From positions 558,001-622,000 of the forward strand of contig NZ_CP134049.1 in assembly GCF_031582965.1 (NCBI RefSeq): DNA of 64,000 nt, in the 5' to 3' direction. A program made the translations under genes and the position numbers. Positions 17,612-26,747 of this stretch are shown one piece after another. A model generated the notes under the pieces. It was not told the DNA's origin. It did not search any database and saw only the letters and a program-made list of their open reading frames with translations. This DNA comes from Bacillus sp. NEB1478. GTDB lineage: Bacteria > Bacillota > Bacilli > Bacillales > Fictibacillaceae. Every line of letters begins with the position of its first letter. Position 1 is the first letter of the stretch.

Positions 17612-18631
17612 ATGAAGAAAGTTTTTGAAGAAGTAAAAACACATCTGATGACAGGTGTTTCTTATATGCTGCCATTCGTAGTAGCAGGAGGTCTGCTGCT
17701 TACAATTGGTTTATTACTAGGCGGCGGAGAAGAACATGCAGGATTTGCGAAAAAGACGGTAGACACTGGTGTTCTTGTTTTAAAATTAATGGTTCCAGTA
17801 ATGGCTGGATATATGGCCTACTCAATAGCAGACAGGCCGGGTATTGCACCAGGTATGATCGGCGGTGTCATTGCCAATGAGATTGGAGCAGGATTTTTAG
17901 GCGGAATTGTTGCTGGTTTTCTAGCAGGTTATATTGTAAACGGTATCAAGGCCATTCCGATGCACAGATATTTGGTTCAATTAAAACCGATTATCGTTAT
18001 TCCATTGCTTGGAGCAGGAATTGTTGCGTTATTGATGTACATTATTGGACAACCTATAGCTGCCTTATCACATGGGTTAGAAGGTTGGCTAAAATCGTTA
18101 AGCGGAGGCAACCTCATTGTCCTTGGGCTGATTATTGGTGCAATGATGGCATTTGATATGGGTGGCCCTGTTAATAAAGTAGCCTTTGCCTTTTGTGTGG
18201 GAATGTTGAATCAAGAAGTTTATGCCCCGATGGCAGCTTGTTGGATTGGAATCATGACACCGCCAATTGGATTAGCATTAGCTACAAGAATTGCGCCTAA
18301 GAAATTTACAGCTGCAGAAAGACAGAGTGCCCTGCCAACAACGTTTATGGGTGCAACTGGGATTACTGAGGGAGCTATACCATTTGCCGTAACGGATCCA
18401 CTTCGGGTTATTCCGTCCATTGTCATCGGATCAGCCGTAGGTGGCGCATTAGCATTAGGACTAGGTGCTCAAGCCCCTGTACCGAGTGGCGGAGTGTTTG
18501 TTGTTCCTTTCTTCATTAAACCAATGATGTTTGTGATCGCATTTGCAGCAGGTATTATTGTTACCGCTGTTACAACGGCGGCTTTAAAGAAAAAGGTTGA
18601 AGAGGAAATGCCAATTTCTGAAGATGCATAA
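17612..18631 (+). CDS. PTS fructose-family EIIC membrane component
   Basis: The 339-residue membrane permease subunit begins at the same point as the EIIC part of fused systems: H-L-M-T-G-V-S-Y-M-L-P-F-V-V-A-G-G. It has about nine to ten membrane segments and the family motif F-D-M-G-G-P-V-N-K-V-A. G-A-T-G-I-T-E-G-A-I-P-F near residue 250 is the probable sugar-binding loop. It works with the EIIA and EIIB encoded just upstream. From the following GH38 gene I infer an alpha-mannoside substrate. Confidence 0.92.
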   Translation: MKKVFEEVKTHLMTGVSYMLPFVVAGGLLLTIGLLLGGGEEHAGFAKKTVDTGVLVLKLMVPVMAGYMAYSIADRPGIAPGMIGGVIANEIGAGFLGGIVAGFLAGYIVNGIKAIPMHRYLVQLKPIIVIPLLGAGIVALLMYIIGQPIAALSHGLEGWLKSLSGGNLIVLGLIIGAMMAFDMGGPVNKVAFAFCVGMLNQEVYAPMAACWIGIMTPPIGLALATRIAPKKFTAAERQSALPTTFMGATGITEGAIPFAVTDPLRVIPSIVIGSAVGGALALGLGAQAPVPSGGVFVVPFFIKPMMFVIAFAAGIIVTAVTTAALKKKVEEEMPISEDA

Positions 18632-18643
18632 ATAAATCAGTGT

Positions 18644-18669
18644 GGAGGGATCTAATTATAGTTCCCTCC
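18644..18669 (+). other. Intercistronic hairpin between EIIC and GH38
   Basis: GGAGGGA at 18644-18650 pairs with TCCCTCC at 18663-18669, without a strong T run. It mirrors the hairpin at 10459 in the same position of cluster 1. Confidence 0.55.
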
Positions 18670-18708
18670 TATTCCATATCAGCCAAAGTAGTAATGGAGG
18701 TTTTTTAA

Positions 18709-21348
18709 ATGAAATATCATGTTATTTCACATACCCATTGGGATCGGGAGTGGCACCAAACCTATCAGCAATACAGAGTTAGACTAGTGCAATTTATGGA
18801 TGAGCTTATGGAACTGTTAGAAAACACACCCAAGTATTCATCCTTCCTATTAGATGGACAAACCATAGTATTGGAAGATTATTTGGAGATCAAACCTGAA
18901 AAAAAAGAAGCGATTGCGAAGCTAGTTTCAGAAGAAAAATTAATAATAGGACCTTGGTATATACAGCCTGATGAGTTTATTCCAAGTGGAGAATCACTCA
19001 TTCGAAACTTATTGATTGGACAAAAGATCGCTAGTCATTTTGGTCCTTCTATGCAAATTGGTTATCTGCCTGATTCATTTGGACAAGCTGAACAAATTCC
19101 TCAAGTTTTAAACGGATTTGGAATTAAAAATGCCCTTTTTTGGAGAGGGATCACGAATGAAGAAACAACGAAAACCGATTTTTGGTGGAGAGGTCCTGAT
19201 GGCTCGAAAGTGTTAACCACACATCTTCCTTTAGGTTATGGAAACGGTAGAATGCTATCGACGAATCTAGATGAGAATTTGCAAATTTTAGACGAGAATA
19301 TGGACGAGTTGAAAGATATGACAAATTCACCAAATATGCTGTTGATGTGTGGATTTGACCAAAGGAGTGCGAACAAGGATTTGCCTGAAATCGTGGACCA
19401 TTTGAACGATCATTTTTCTTCTCAAGATAAAGAGCAATTCATTCAGATTAGTAAGCTTCAAGATTATTTTGATGCTGTAAGACAAGAATCTGAAAAACTG
19501 GAAATACTGCAGGGAGAATTCAGAAAAGGGAAGAACATGCGCGTACACGTAAGTATTGCATCAACAAGGCTGGACTTAAAGAAGCAAAACTTTGAGGTGC
19601 AAAATTTATATGAAAATTATTTAGAGCCGATTCATTCAATGTCGTATCTTCTTGGGAACAGCTATGATAACGCGATGACGAATCAAGGTTGGAAATATAT
19701 CCTTCAGAACCATGCACATGATTCGATTTGTAATGTGTGTACAGATGCTACTCATAAGGAAATGGAGCTTCGGTATCAATATGCAAAGCAAATTGGTGAT
19801 TCAGTTCAAAGCAGTGCATTGGATAAACTAATAGAAAAAATCAAATTCGATAACAGTAAAGGTATTCCATTAATCGTTTTCAGCACCTTAGGATCTAAAA
19901 GAAGCAATTTGGTGGAAGCTACAGTTCAACTTAAAAATGAGCAATTTGCCATGACAGACAGAGACGGAAATGTGATTCCTTATCAGGTTGTGGAATCGAA
20001 AAAGGAAAATTTAAATGACAAGCAGATTGAGATCGGTGTAAAAAATGAGGATCAATTCGTTTGGACATCAAAAATTAGATTTTTAGCCAAAATAGATGGG
20101 TTAGGTTACGAAACCTTTTATATAAAAGAAAATGAACAAAATCCGGAAAAATCATCTTTTGTTTATCAAGACGGTGTGTTCTCAAACGATTTCTTTGAAG
20201 CTAAGATTCAGGAAAATGGCTCATTGACGGTTAGAGAGCGTTCAACGAATAAAGAATTTCATCATCTAAATGTATTTGAAGAGAGCGGGAATGCTGGGGA
20301 TGAGTACGATTATTCTCCGCCACGAGAAGATGTGGTGATTTCGACCAAGAATTCAGCTCCTGAAATATCGCTCATTCATAATGGACCTATCTTTGCCACT
20401 GTAAAAGTTGTACACACGATTGATGTTCCGATCGATACAGATGTAAATGGAAGAGTGAAGGAAAGAAGACCAATGACGATCGAAACTTACATGACTGTTA
20501 ACCGTCATGAAGATCGCATCGACTTCAAAACGGTGATTCACAATTCAGTAAAAAATCACCGGATTCGTGCCCATTTTGAGACAGGTTTAAAAACGGAAAC
20601 CCATACCGCTGATCAACAATTCGGTACGATTCAACGTGAAAATTACTTGCCGCAAGTTGAATACTGGGAAACAGAAAAATGGGAAGAAAAATATTATCCT
20701 ATCTACCCGCAGCAAAAATTTGTGAACGTATCAGATGATGACTGTGGAATAACGATTCTGAATAAAGGACTTCCTCAATATGAGATTCTAAATGCCGAAG
20801 AACCAACAGTTGCTCTCACCTTGTTATGCGGTACAGATTATATGGGAAAACAAGATCTCGTAGACAGACCCGGAAGACGGTCAGGTCTGCATGTTGAAAC
20901 TCCCGATAGCAGTCTATTAGGAACACACGTTATGGAATATTCAATCATTCCTCATGCAGGAAATGAAGTCGATGCAAAAGTAGGCATGAAGGCAAATGAG
21001 TATATAGCACCTATGCTAGCGGTTCAAGTGAATGGATACTCAGAATCTTCAGCTTTCCAAGATCACGATCGTTTCTTTCAGTTAGATCATAACGATATGG
21101 CGATTAGTGCGGTAAAAAAAAGTGAGAATGATGAAAGTATGATCGTGCGAATCTACAATACAACCAACCATGAGATTTCTTCAGTGAAGGCTTTTATAAA
21201 CACATCGTTTTTTACAAATGTTGAACGAGTGAATCTAAACGAGATTACGGACACTGAATGTAAAGATGGAGTTGAAATCAACCAAGGGATGATTGAGCTT
21301 CAAAATATCTCCAGTAATGAAATCATAACTTTGAAGTTAAGCAGATGA
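18709..21348 (+). CDS. GH38 alpha-mannosidase, second paralogue
   Basis: The 879-residue GH38 enzyme has metal ligands H8-x-H10-W-D12, probable nucleophile D122 in G-Y-L-P-D-S-F-G-Q, and H-A-H-D-S-I-C-N near residue 338. The overall layout matches the MngB-like protein at 10528, but the sequences diverge throughout, and the third motif has C-N in place of G-G. It should cleave the phosphorylated alpha-mannoside delivered by the PTS encoded upstream. The aglycone is unknown. A carbon-nitrogen hydrolase gene two genes downstream makes an amide-containing aglycone, such as glyceramide, worth considering. AATGGAGG precedes the ATG. Confidence 0.9.
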   Translation: MKYHVISHTHWDREWHQTYQQYRVRLVQFMDELMELLENTPKYSSFLLDGQTIVLEDYLEIKPEKKEAIAKLVSEEKLIIGPWYIQPDEFIPSGESLIRNLLIGQKIASHFGPSMQIGYLPDSFGQAEQIPQVLNGFGIKNALFWRGITNEETTKTDFWWRGPDGSKVLTTHLPLGYGNGRMLSTNLDENLQILDENMDELKDMTNSPNMLLMCGFDQRSANKDLPEIVDHLNDHFSSQDKEQFIQISKLQDYFDAVRQESEKLEILQGEFRKGKNMRVHVSIASTRLDLKKQNFEVQNLYENYLEPIHSMSYLLGNSYDNAMTNQGWKYILQNHAHDSICNVCTDATHKEMELRYQYAKQIGDSVQSSALDKLIEKIKFDNSKGIPLIVFSTLGSKRSNLVEATVQLKNEQFAMTDRDGNVIPYQVVESKKENLNDKQIEIGVKNEDQFVWTSKIRFLAKIDGLGYETFYIKENEQNPEKSSFVYQDGVFSNDFFEAKIQENGSLTVRERSTNKEFHHLNVFEESGNAGDEYDYSPPREDVVISTKNSAPEISLIHNGPIFATVKVVHTIDVPIDTDVNGRVKERRPMTIETYMTVNRHEDRIDFKTVIHNSVKNHRIRAHFETGLKTETHTADQQFGTIQRENYLPQVEYWETEKWEEKYYPIYPQQKFVNVSDDDCGITILNKGLPQYEILNAEEPTVALTLLCGTDYMGKQDLVDRPGRRSGLHVETPDSSLLGTHVMEYSIIPHAGNEVDAKVGMKANEYIAPMLAVQVNGYSESSAFQDHDRFFQLDHNDMAISAVKKSENDESMIVRIYNTTNHEISSVKAFINTSFFTNVERVNLNEITDTECKDGVEINQGMIELQNISSNEIITLKLSR

Positions 21349-21410
21349 TGGTTTAAGCGTTTTATCGTATACTTTGTTATTTTACTAAAGGTACTTTTCT
21401 AAAGAATAAA

Positions 21411-21612
21411 AAAAGGTTGATTGGACGTAAGGGGCGAGACTCCTCGAAAATGGAAATCACATTTTCTTCGTGCGATGTAACGCGGCCGTTGCTTTCCTTG
21501 TCCTGCGGGAGCAGCGGGACAGGTGAGACCCCGCCGGCGCAAGGCGCCATGGAGGCTCACCGCCCGCCCCGCGGAAAGCGAGCATCCTGTATCGGAAAGC
21601 AACCACTCTACT
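21411..21612 (-). repeat. Mosaic intergenic repeat, copy 5 (with insert, inverted)
   Basis: Same structure as copy 4, with the insert block at about 21442-21508. It fills most of the 21349-21677 gap between the GH38 gene and its neighbour, the regulator. No terminator is evident there. Confidence 0.8.
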
Positions 21613-21677
21613 TTAAGGATGATATAAATGGCAATAATAAGCACAAACATGTCTTTTAAAGAAAGGAGGTTATTTTA

Positions 21678-23657
21678 TTGGTTTTTTTAAACAATCGTTT
21701 AAAAGAAATAATGAAAGAGTTGCTCATGAACCATGAACCTGTTACTAGTGCCTATTTTTCAAGACTTTTAGGCGTTACTTCACGAACGGTCCGAAATGAT
21801 ATAACCGTATTAAATCAGGAATTAAATAAGATTGGCGTAAAAATTGATGCACAAAGGGGAGTTGGCTATTTTATCGAGCCTAAACCAGATCAAGAAATAC
21901 GTGAATTGATCGAAGAGCTGTTTGGCATTAATGAAATTTCTCAGAAGAAATTGCCCGTCTTACCTGAAGAAAGAGTGCTATATATCTTGAAAAGTATTGT
22001 TATGGCTGATGATTTTATTACAATTGAACAAATAGCAAATGAATTATATGTAAGTAAATCTACGGTTGATAATGATTTAAAACAAGTAGAAAAGTTATTG
22101 AGTGAATTTAATGTCTCTCTATTTAAGAAGCCGAATTATGGGATAAAATTAGTCGGAAATGAGATGAACATCAGGTTTTGTTTATCCGCTTGTTTATCCG
22201 ATTTTAAAAATGAACCATCTCAGTTCCATGATGAGAATGATAGTAATCACTTTGTTGAAGGAATCGACATTGATTTAATCACATCCATCACAAAAGAACA
22301 TCTAAAGGAATTGCCTTTTAACATTGCTGATCTCCCACTAAATAACCTGATCATGCACATTGCGATTGGCATACAGCGTATTAAAAAAGGAAAAAACATT
22401 GAACTGGAAAGTCTTGATCTGAATCATCTTCAAAATCAGAAAGAATATGATACGGCTTACCGAATAGTTGCTTCATTAGAAGAAGCTTTTTGTATCAAAT
22501 TCCCTTCTGGGGAGACGGGTTATATCACGATCCACCTGATGGGAGCGAAACGCTTTCAAGACGGTCAGCTGCTAAAGGATGATTTTATTGAGCTGATAGG
22601 AGAAAGCAATCACGAACTGATCACCGATATTTTGATTGAAATAAATAGCGTTTACGAGCTGGACCTTAAAGGCGATAAAGAATTCATCTACGGATTAGGT
22701 CTCCATTTAAGATCTGCCATGAACCGGATGAAATACAAAATGAACCTTCGAAATCCCATGTTAAAAGAAATAAAAGCAAGCTATCCCTTTTCTTTTGAAT
22801 TAGCGATTGCTGCTTCAAACATCATTCAACAAAAGTCAGATGTCATGATAAATGAAGATGAGATCGGGTATATTGCCGTCCATTTAGCAGCAGCGATTGA
22901 ACGGATGAAAAATAAGAAAAAAAGAAAAGTAAGACGTGTTGCCGTGGTTTGCGCATCAGGATTAGGAACGGCCAAATTGCTTGCAGCGAGCATCGAAAAC
23001 AAGTTTCCAGGAATAACGATTGTTGGTACTTATCCATCTTATTCAATAAAAGATATTAAACAGGATGACGTTGATCTAATTTTAAGTACAATCCCTATCT
23101 CTGAAGAAAGGGCCATTCCAATCCTGGAGATTAATGCCTTATTAACAGAGGAAGATGTAAGCAAAGTAAATGATTATATATCGAATGAATATCTGGGTGA
23201 AGAAAAAGAAAAAACATTTGAAGAAATTAGTAAATTATTTAATGAAGAATTATTTTTTACAGCTATCGATAAAAAAGAACCGATTAGTGTTATTCAAACG
23301 ATGGCTAAAAGTCTCGAGTCGAAAGGGTACGTTGATGAAACTTACTTAGACTCTGTTCTGGAAAGGGAAGAAATTTCATCAACTTCAATCGGTAATTTTG
23401 TTGCGATTCCTCATCCTCTGAATCCGAATGCATACGACTCTTGCATTGCGATTGGTCTATTAAAAAAACCAATAAAATGGGGAGAACATCAAGTTCAATT
23501 TGTTTTGCTGCTTGCATTAAACGAAAAGGACAAAGAGAAATTCAACCTTCTTTTTACTAGACTGTGGGATCTTGTTCAGGACAAAAAGCTAGTTGCCGAG
23601 CTTTGTAATACATCCGATTTTACAGAGGTCATGTCGAAAATAGCAAAAATGAAATAA
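21678..23657 (+). CDS. PRD-containing transcriptional regulator with EIIB and EIIA domains (MtlR/LicR type)
   Basis: The 659-residue regulator has this order: an N-terminal helix-turn-helix (S-A-Y-F-S-R-L-L-G-V-T-S-R-T-V-R-N-D-I), a second one near 95-115 (I-A-N-E-L-Y-V-S-K-S-T-V-D-N-D), two PRD domains (about 190-400), a GatB-like EIIB domain (V-V-C-A-S-G-L-G-T-A-K-L-L) and a C-terminal fructose-type EIIA domain (V-A-I-P-H-P-L). Phosphorylation by HPr and by its own PTS would set its activity. It is a DNA-binding activator, not an RNA antiterminator. The TTG start has a perfect AAAGGAGGT 7 bases upstream. It probably controls the operon beginning at 16780. Confidence 0.9.
   Translation: MVFLNNRLKEIMKELLMNHEPVTSAYFSRLLGVTSRTVRNDITVLNQELNKIGVKIDAQRGVGYFIEPKPDQEIRELIEELFGINEISQKKLPVLPEERVLYILKSIVMADDFITIEQIANELYVSKSTVDNDLKQVEKLLSEFNVSLFKKPNYGIKLVGNEMNIRFCLSACLSDFKNEPSQFHDENDSNHFVEGIDIDLITSITKEHLKELPFNIADLPLNNLIMHIAIGIQRIKKGKNIELESLDLNHLQNQKEYDTAYRIVASLEEAFCIKFPSGETGYITIHLMGAKRFQDGQLLKDDFIELIGESNHELITDILIEINSVYELDLKGDKEFIYGLGLHLRSAMNRMKYKMNLRNPMLKEIKASYPFSFELAIAASNIIQQKSDVMINEDEIGYIAVHLAAAIERMKNKKKRKVRRVAVVCASGLGTAKLLAASIENKFPGITIVGTYPSYSIKDIKQDDVDLILSTIPISEERAIPILEINALLTEEDVSKVNDYISNEYLGEEKEKTFEEISKLFNEELFFTAIDKKEPISVIQTMAKSLESKGYVDETYLDSVLEREEISSTSIGNFVAIPHPLNPNAYDSCIAIGLLKKPIKWGEHQVQFVLLLALNEKDKEKFNLLFTRLWDLVQDKKLVAELCNTSDFTEVMSKIAKMK
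21687..21702 (+). repeat. 16-bp palindrome TTAAACAATCGTTTAA at the regulator's start
   Basis: Exact match to TTAAACAANNGTTTAA covering codons 4 to 9 of the PRD regulator gene, same orientation as the other copies. Confidence 0.5.
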
Positions 23658-23689
23658 ATAACTTTAATGAATATGGGGAGGGCTTCATC

Positions 23690-24556
23690 ATGGTAAAAGT
23701 AGCGATCGGACAGATTACACCAGCAACAGGTCAAAAAAACGTGAACCTGGAAAAGATGAAGAAATTTACGATAGAAGCTGCAGAAGAGGGTGCTAAATTA
23801 GTCGTTTTCCCGGAACTTGCTTTGACTGGCTACAACTGCGGAGATGATTTTTTTGACGTAGCTGAAGCCATTCCCGGCGATGCTACCCGTTTTTTTGAAG
23901 AATTAGCGATTCAGTATGATATCTACATTACATGGGGAATGCCGGAAAAAAGCTTGAACGGAATTCTCTATAATGCTGCAGCGCTTGTAGGGCCTGAAGG
24001 ATTTGTTGGCAAGTGGAGAAAGAATACACTCCCAGGACACGCAACTGATCAGTCTGGACCTGGAGCATTTCCTGACAGACGGTACTTTAAAGCAGGGGAA
24101 GATCTCAATGTCTTTGATACGAAAATTGGCAAGATCGGTCTCCTCATTTGCTATGATCTATTCTTTCCTGAACTAGCAAGAATGCTTACTTTACAAGGAG
24201 CAGAAATCATTATAGGTATTTCTGGATCTCCAGCATTTGAGAAGGATATTTTTGAGCCTATCGTAAAAGTAAGAGCGATGGAAAATACCGTTAATCTTGT
24301 TTATACAAACTTAGTCGGTAAAGAAGGAGAGACTGAGTACTGGGGCGGCGGCTGTATTATTGGTGCAGGGGAGCCAGAATCGAAAATACCGGGAACACCA
24401 ATGATATGTAATGCGCCGTACGAAGGTGAATGTATCACAATTGGGGATGTAGACATTCAGCAACCTAATAAAATACGTCCTTACTTTCCTGTGCTAAGAG
24501 ATTTAACAACCCGAATGTACGAACAACTTGCTGAACTGCATCGGAAAATCACATGA
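23690..24556 (+). CDS. Carbon-nitrogen hydrolase (nitrilase superfamily amidase)
   Basis: The 288-residue enzyme shows the nitrilase catalytic triad: E42 in F-P-E-L-A-L-T-G-Y, K111 in K-W-R-K-N-T-L-P, and C154 in L-L-I-C-Y-D-L-F-F-P-E. Most family members with this spacing are amidases releasing ammonia. It follows the PTS/GH38 regulator by 32 bases with a good GGGGAGGG site, so it belongs to the cluster. I infer action on an amide freed by the GH38 enzyme (for example glyceramide from mannosylglyceramide). An omega-amidase or N-carbamoyl role is possible. Confidence 0.85.
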   Translation: MVKVAIGQITPATGQKNVNLEKMKKFTIEAAEEGAKLVVFPELALTGYNCGDDFFDVAEAIPGDATRFFEELAIQYDIYITWGMPEKSLNGILYNAAALVGPEGFVGKWRKNTLPGHATDQSGPGAFPDRRYFKAGEDLNVFDTKIGKIGLLICYDLFFPELARMLTLQGAEIIIGISGSPAFEKDIFEPIVKVRAMENTVNLVYTNLVGKEGETEYWGGGCIIGAGEPESKIPGTPMICNAPYEGECITIGDVDIQQPNKIRPYFPVLRDLTTRMYEQLAELHRKIT

Positions 24557-24567
24557 TGAATAATGAT

Positions 24568-24600
24568 AGCCCCTTGCTCTCAAGGGGCTTCCTACTTATT
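24568..24600 (+). terminator. Intrinsic terminator of the second cluster
   Basis: AGCCCCTTG pairs with CAAGGGGCT around CTCT, then TTCCTACTTATTT. It resembles the terminator at 38001. Confidence 0.75.
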
Positions 24601-24650
24601 TAAGGTTTGAGATTTTTGATTGATAAACTTAGAGTTGATACTTTCGGGGT

Positions 24651-24956
24651 CTATTTAGAGGCTTCCAATTTTGATTCTACTCGAAATAATCTTTTGTTTA
24701 GCACTTCTGTTTTTGAATCAATATTGTTGTTGAATAACTTTAATAATGCAATAACATCTTCATTTTGGCCAATTTCAATACGAGTCACTATATCACGTAT
24801 GTCATGGACACTATCACGTATTTCATGAACACTTGATTCGAAAGATGTTTGTCTGACTTCCAAACCTTTTTGTCCTTCTCTAAATTCCATTTGTCCATTT
24901 TCAAGATTGCTGAGTTTTAACAAGATTTCGTTCAATACTTTTTCCACATTTTTCAC
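24651..24956 (-). CDS. Small coiled-coil protein, hypothetical
   Basis: The 101-residue product is predicted to be almost wholly helical, with heptad-like spacing (V-L-N-E-I-L-L-K-L-S-N-L-E-N, then H-E-I-R-D-S-V-H-D-I-R-D-I-V). It has no signal peptide or membrane segment. AGGAGGTGA lies 5 bases before the ATG, which supports expression. Similar short coiled-coil proteins are widespread in Bacillus; I know no function. It is transcribed toward the terminator of the previous cluster. Confidence 0.7.
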   Translation of the reverse strand: MKNVEKVLNEILLKLSNLENGQMEFREGQKGLEVRQTSFESSVHEIRDSVHDIRDIVTRIEIGQNEDVIALLKLFNNNIDSKTEVLNKRLFRVESKLEASK

Positions 24957-25018
24957 CTCCTAACTCGTCTTACTTATCATTTTACAATAGTTCATTCTTA
25001 TCGTACAGTTGGGGTAAA

Positions 25019-25034
25019 TTAAACAAGTGTTTAA
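25019..25034 (+). repeat. 16-bp palindrome TTAAACAAGTGTTTAA upstream of pxpA
   Basis: Exact match to TTAAACAANNGTTTAA, 19 bases before the pxpA start. It could be a repressor site for pxpA, but copies inside genes argue for a wider role. Confidence 0.6.
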
Positions 25035-25052
25035 CATACAGGAGGTCATTGC

Positions 25053-25820
25053 ATGAGTGTCATTGATATTAACTGCGATATGGGTGAAAGTTTCGGAGCT
25101 TACCGGATCGGTACGGATGAAGAGATTGTAAAATACGTAACATCAGCTAACGTTGCGTGTGGTTTTCATGCAGGTGACCCGGCAACGATGTTTAAAACGG
25201 TTAAACTGGCGCTCGAACATAACGTGGGAATCGGAGTTCACCCAGGATTGCCCGACCTTGCTGGGTTCGGCCGCCGTAATATCGATATAACACCACAAGA
25301 AGCATATGAGATGGTCGTTTATCAGATCGGTTCATTATGGGCGTTTGTAAAAGCAGAAGGCGGAAAGCTTCAGCACGTAAAGCCTCATGGGGCACTTTAC
25401 AACATGGCTGCCGTGAACAACGATTTGTCCGAAGCGATTGCTGAAGCAGTTTATAAAGTTAATCCTGAGCTGATTCTTTTTGGGCTCGCGAACAGTGAAC
25501 TTGTAAAAACAGGCGAAAAGATCGGACTTCGAACTGCATCCGAAGTTTTTGCAGACAGAACGTATCAGCAGGATTGCACATTGACTTCGCGGAAACTGCC
25601 AAACTGTATGATTGAGAACGATGATGAGGCTGTTGCACAAGTAATCCGCATGGCAAAAGAGGGAAAAGTGCTCACACAGCAAGATGTTGATGTGGATATA
25701 AAAGCAGATACAGTTTGCATTCACGGAGACGGAGCACACGCATTATCGTTTGCGAAGAAAATCAGAGAAACACTAGAGAATTCAGGGATTACCGTACGCA
25801 AAATCGGTGAAAGTCTATAA
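25053..25820 (+). CDS. pxpA: 5-oxoprolinase subunit A (LamB/YcsF family)
   Basis: The 255-residue product starts with the family signature [12 protein letters not shown] and continues with [12 protein letters not shown] and [10 protein letters not shown]. PxpA works with PxpB and PxpC in the ATP-dependent opening of 5-oxoproline (pyroglutamate) to glutamate. AGGAGG stands 7 bases before the ATG. In B. subtilis the gene sits beside the other subunits; here pxpB and pxpC are about 9 kb away on the opposite strand. Confidence 0.95.
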   Translation: MSVIDINCDMGESFGAYRIGTDEEIVKYVTSANVACGFHAGDPATMFKTVKLALEHNVGIGVHPGLPDLAGFGRRNIDITPQEAYEMVVYQIGSLWAFVKAEGGKLQHVKPHGALYNMAAVNNDLSEAIAEAVYKVNPELILFGLANSELVKTGEKIGLRTASEVFADRTYQQDCTLTSRKLPNCMIENDDEAVAQVIRMAKEGKVLTQQDVDVDIKADTVCIHGDGAHALSFAKKIRETLENSGITVRKIGESL

Positions 25821-25831
25821 TTTAGAGGAGA

Positions 25832-25860
25832 GGCTGGCCTTAATGGTTCAGCTTTTTTAT
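25832..25860 (+). terminator. Probable terminator of pxpA
   Basis: GGCTG pairs with CAGC across a TTAAT loop region, followed by TTTTTTATTTT. The stem is weak but well placed, 12 bases after the stop. Confidence 0.5.
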
Positions 25861-25908
25861 TTTGTTGGGCTTGTTTAAGATGAGATTCCCCATTTTATTA
25901 GTTATTCC

Positions 25909-25992
25909 CACACTTTTAAACGGGGATCGCACACTTTTTTCGCTTATACGCACACTTTTTGTACAAATAACCACGAGCCGCCAAAACTCGAC
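25909..25992. repeat. Array of four 21-bp imperfect repeats
   Basis: Units starting CACACTTTT lie at 25909, 25930 and 25951, then the closing unit CACGAGCCGCCAAAACTCGA begins at 25972. All are exactly 21 bases apart. It belongs to the same family as 1142-1246 and 5064-5146. Confidence 0.75.
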
Positions 25993-26064
25993 ACACATAG
26001 CCTCTCCTCATTTCGCCTGCACTTGTGTAATATGAAAATATCAATATAGAAAGAAGGAACGAAA

Positions 26065-26661
26065 ATGATCTGGGCTTACGTATTTTTGTTTTTAGCCTCA
26101 TTCGCAATGGCGGCATTGGATTTCCCGAAATGGAGCTTCATTCCGGTGATCTTAGCATTTTTCACATGGATCGTTCTCACCCGAATCTATCCGTTGGTTT
26201 GGGAGAAAGACGCTGAAAAAGTAAAGAGGCATCTAGAGAAATCCAGACTTCCTTATTACCGATTTATCTTTGAACTTCTTTTTGAGAATGTAGATAAAGC
26301 GGAAAACTCACTCGCAAAAATTAAACAAAAAGCTGTTAAGGATATGGCAAAAGTGATGCTGTGGACGAAGCAACAAAAATATGAAGAAGCCAAAAGCGTT
26401 CTCAGCACGATGAAGAATAATGATTTCAAGTATTATTACGGAGCAGTTATTGCACAAAAACAAGAAAATCAGCAAGAATATGACGAGTATAAAAGTCGAT
26501 TAAAAGACGCCGCTTATCTTACCTGGCTGGAAGCAGAAGAACATGCAATCGCTGGTCATAAAGATGTGGCATTTGCTATTGTAAACGAGCAGATCAGAAC
26601 ATTAAAAGGGTTAAAGCTCTTATCTGCCATCCATTATAAGGAAACTCTTTTGGAGCGCTAA
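26065..26661 (+). CDS. Hypothetical membrane-anchored helical protein
   Basis: The 198-residue product has two hydrophobic segments in the first 50 residues (W-A-Y-V-F-L-F-L-A-S-F and F-I-P-V-I-L-A-F-F-T-W). A charged, helical tail of TPR-like appearance follows (A-K-V-M-L-W-T-K-Q-Q-K-Y-E-E-A-K-S-V-L). AGAAGGAA precedes the ATG. I do not recognise the family. The tail is probably cytoplasmic and could be a protein-interaction domain. It stands alone and converges with the MFS gene. Confidence 0.7.
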   Translation: MIWAYVFLFLASFAMAALDFPKWSFIPVILAFFTWIVLTRIYPLVWEKDAEKVKRHLEKSRLPYYRFIFELLFENVDKAENSLAKIKQKAVKDMAKVMLWTKQQKYEEAKSVLSTMKNNDFKYYYGAVIAQKQENQQEYDEYKSRLKDAAYLTWLEAEEHAIAGHKDVAFAIVNEQIRTLKGLKLLSAIHYKETLLER

Positions 26662-26669
26662 ATTTAGTC

Positions 26670-26720
26670 AAAAAAAACTGCAACCCTTTGTTAGCGAATG
26701 TCTAACAAATGTGGTGCAGT
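26670..26720 (-). terminator. Intrinsic terminator between convergent genes
   Basis: ACTGCA with TGCAGT and an inner TTTGTTAG/CTAACAAA form a long stem. The A run at 26671-26677 supplies the U tract for the minus-strand MFS gene; the stem may also stop plus-strand transcripts. Confidence 0.8.
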
Positions 26721-26747
26721 TCGGTGAGATGAACATGTTTTTTTATG

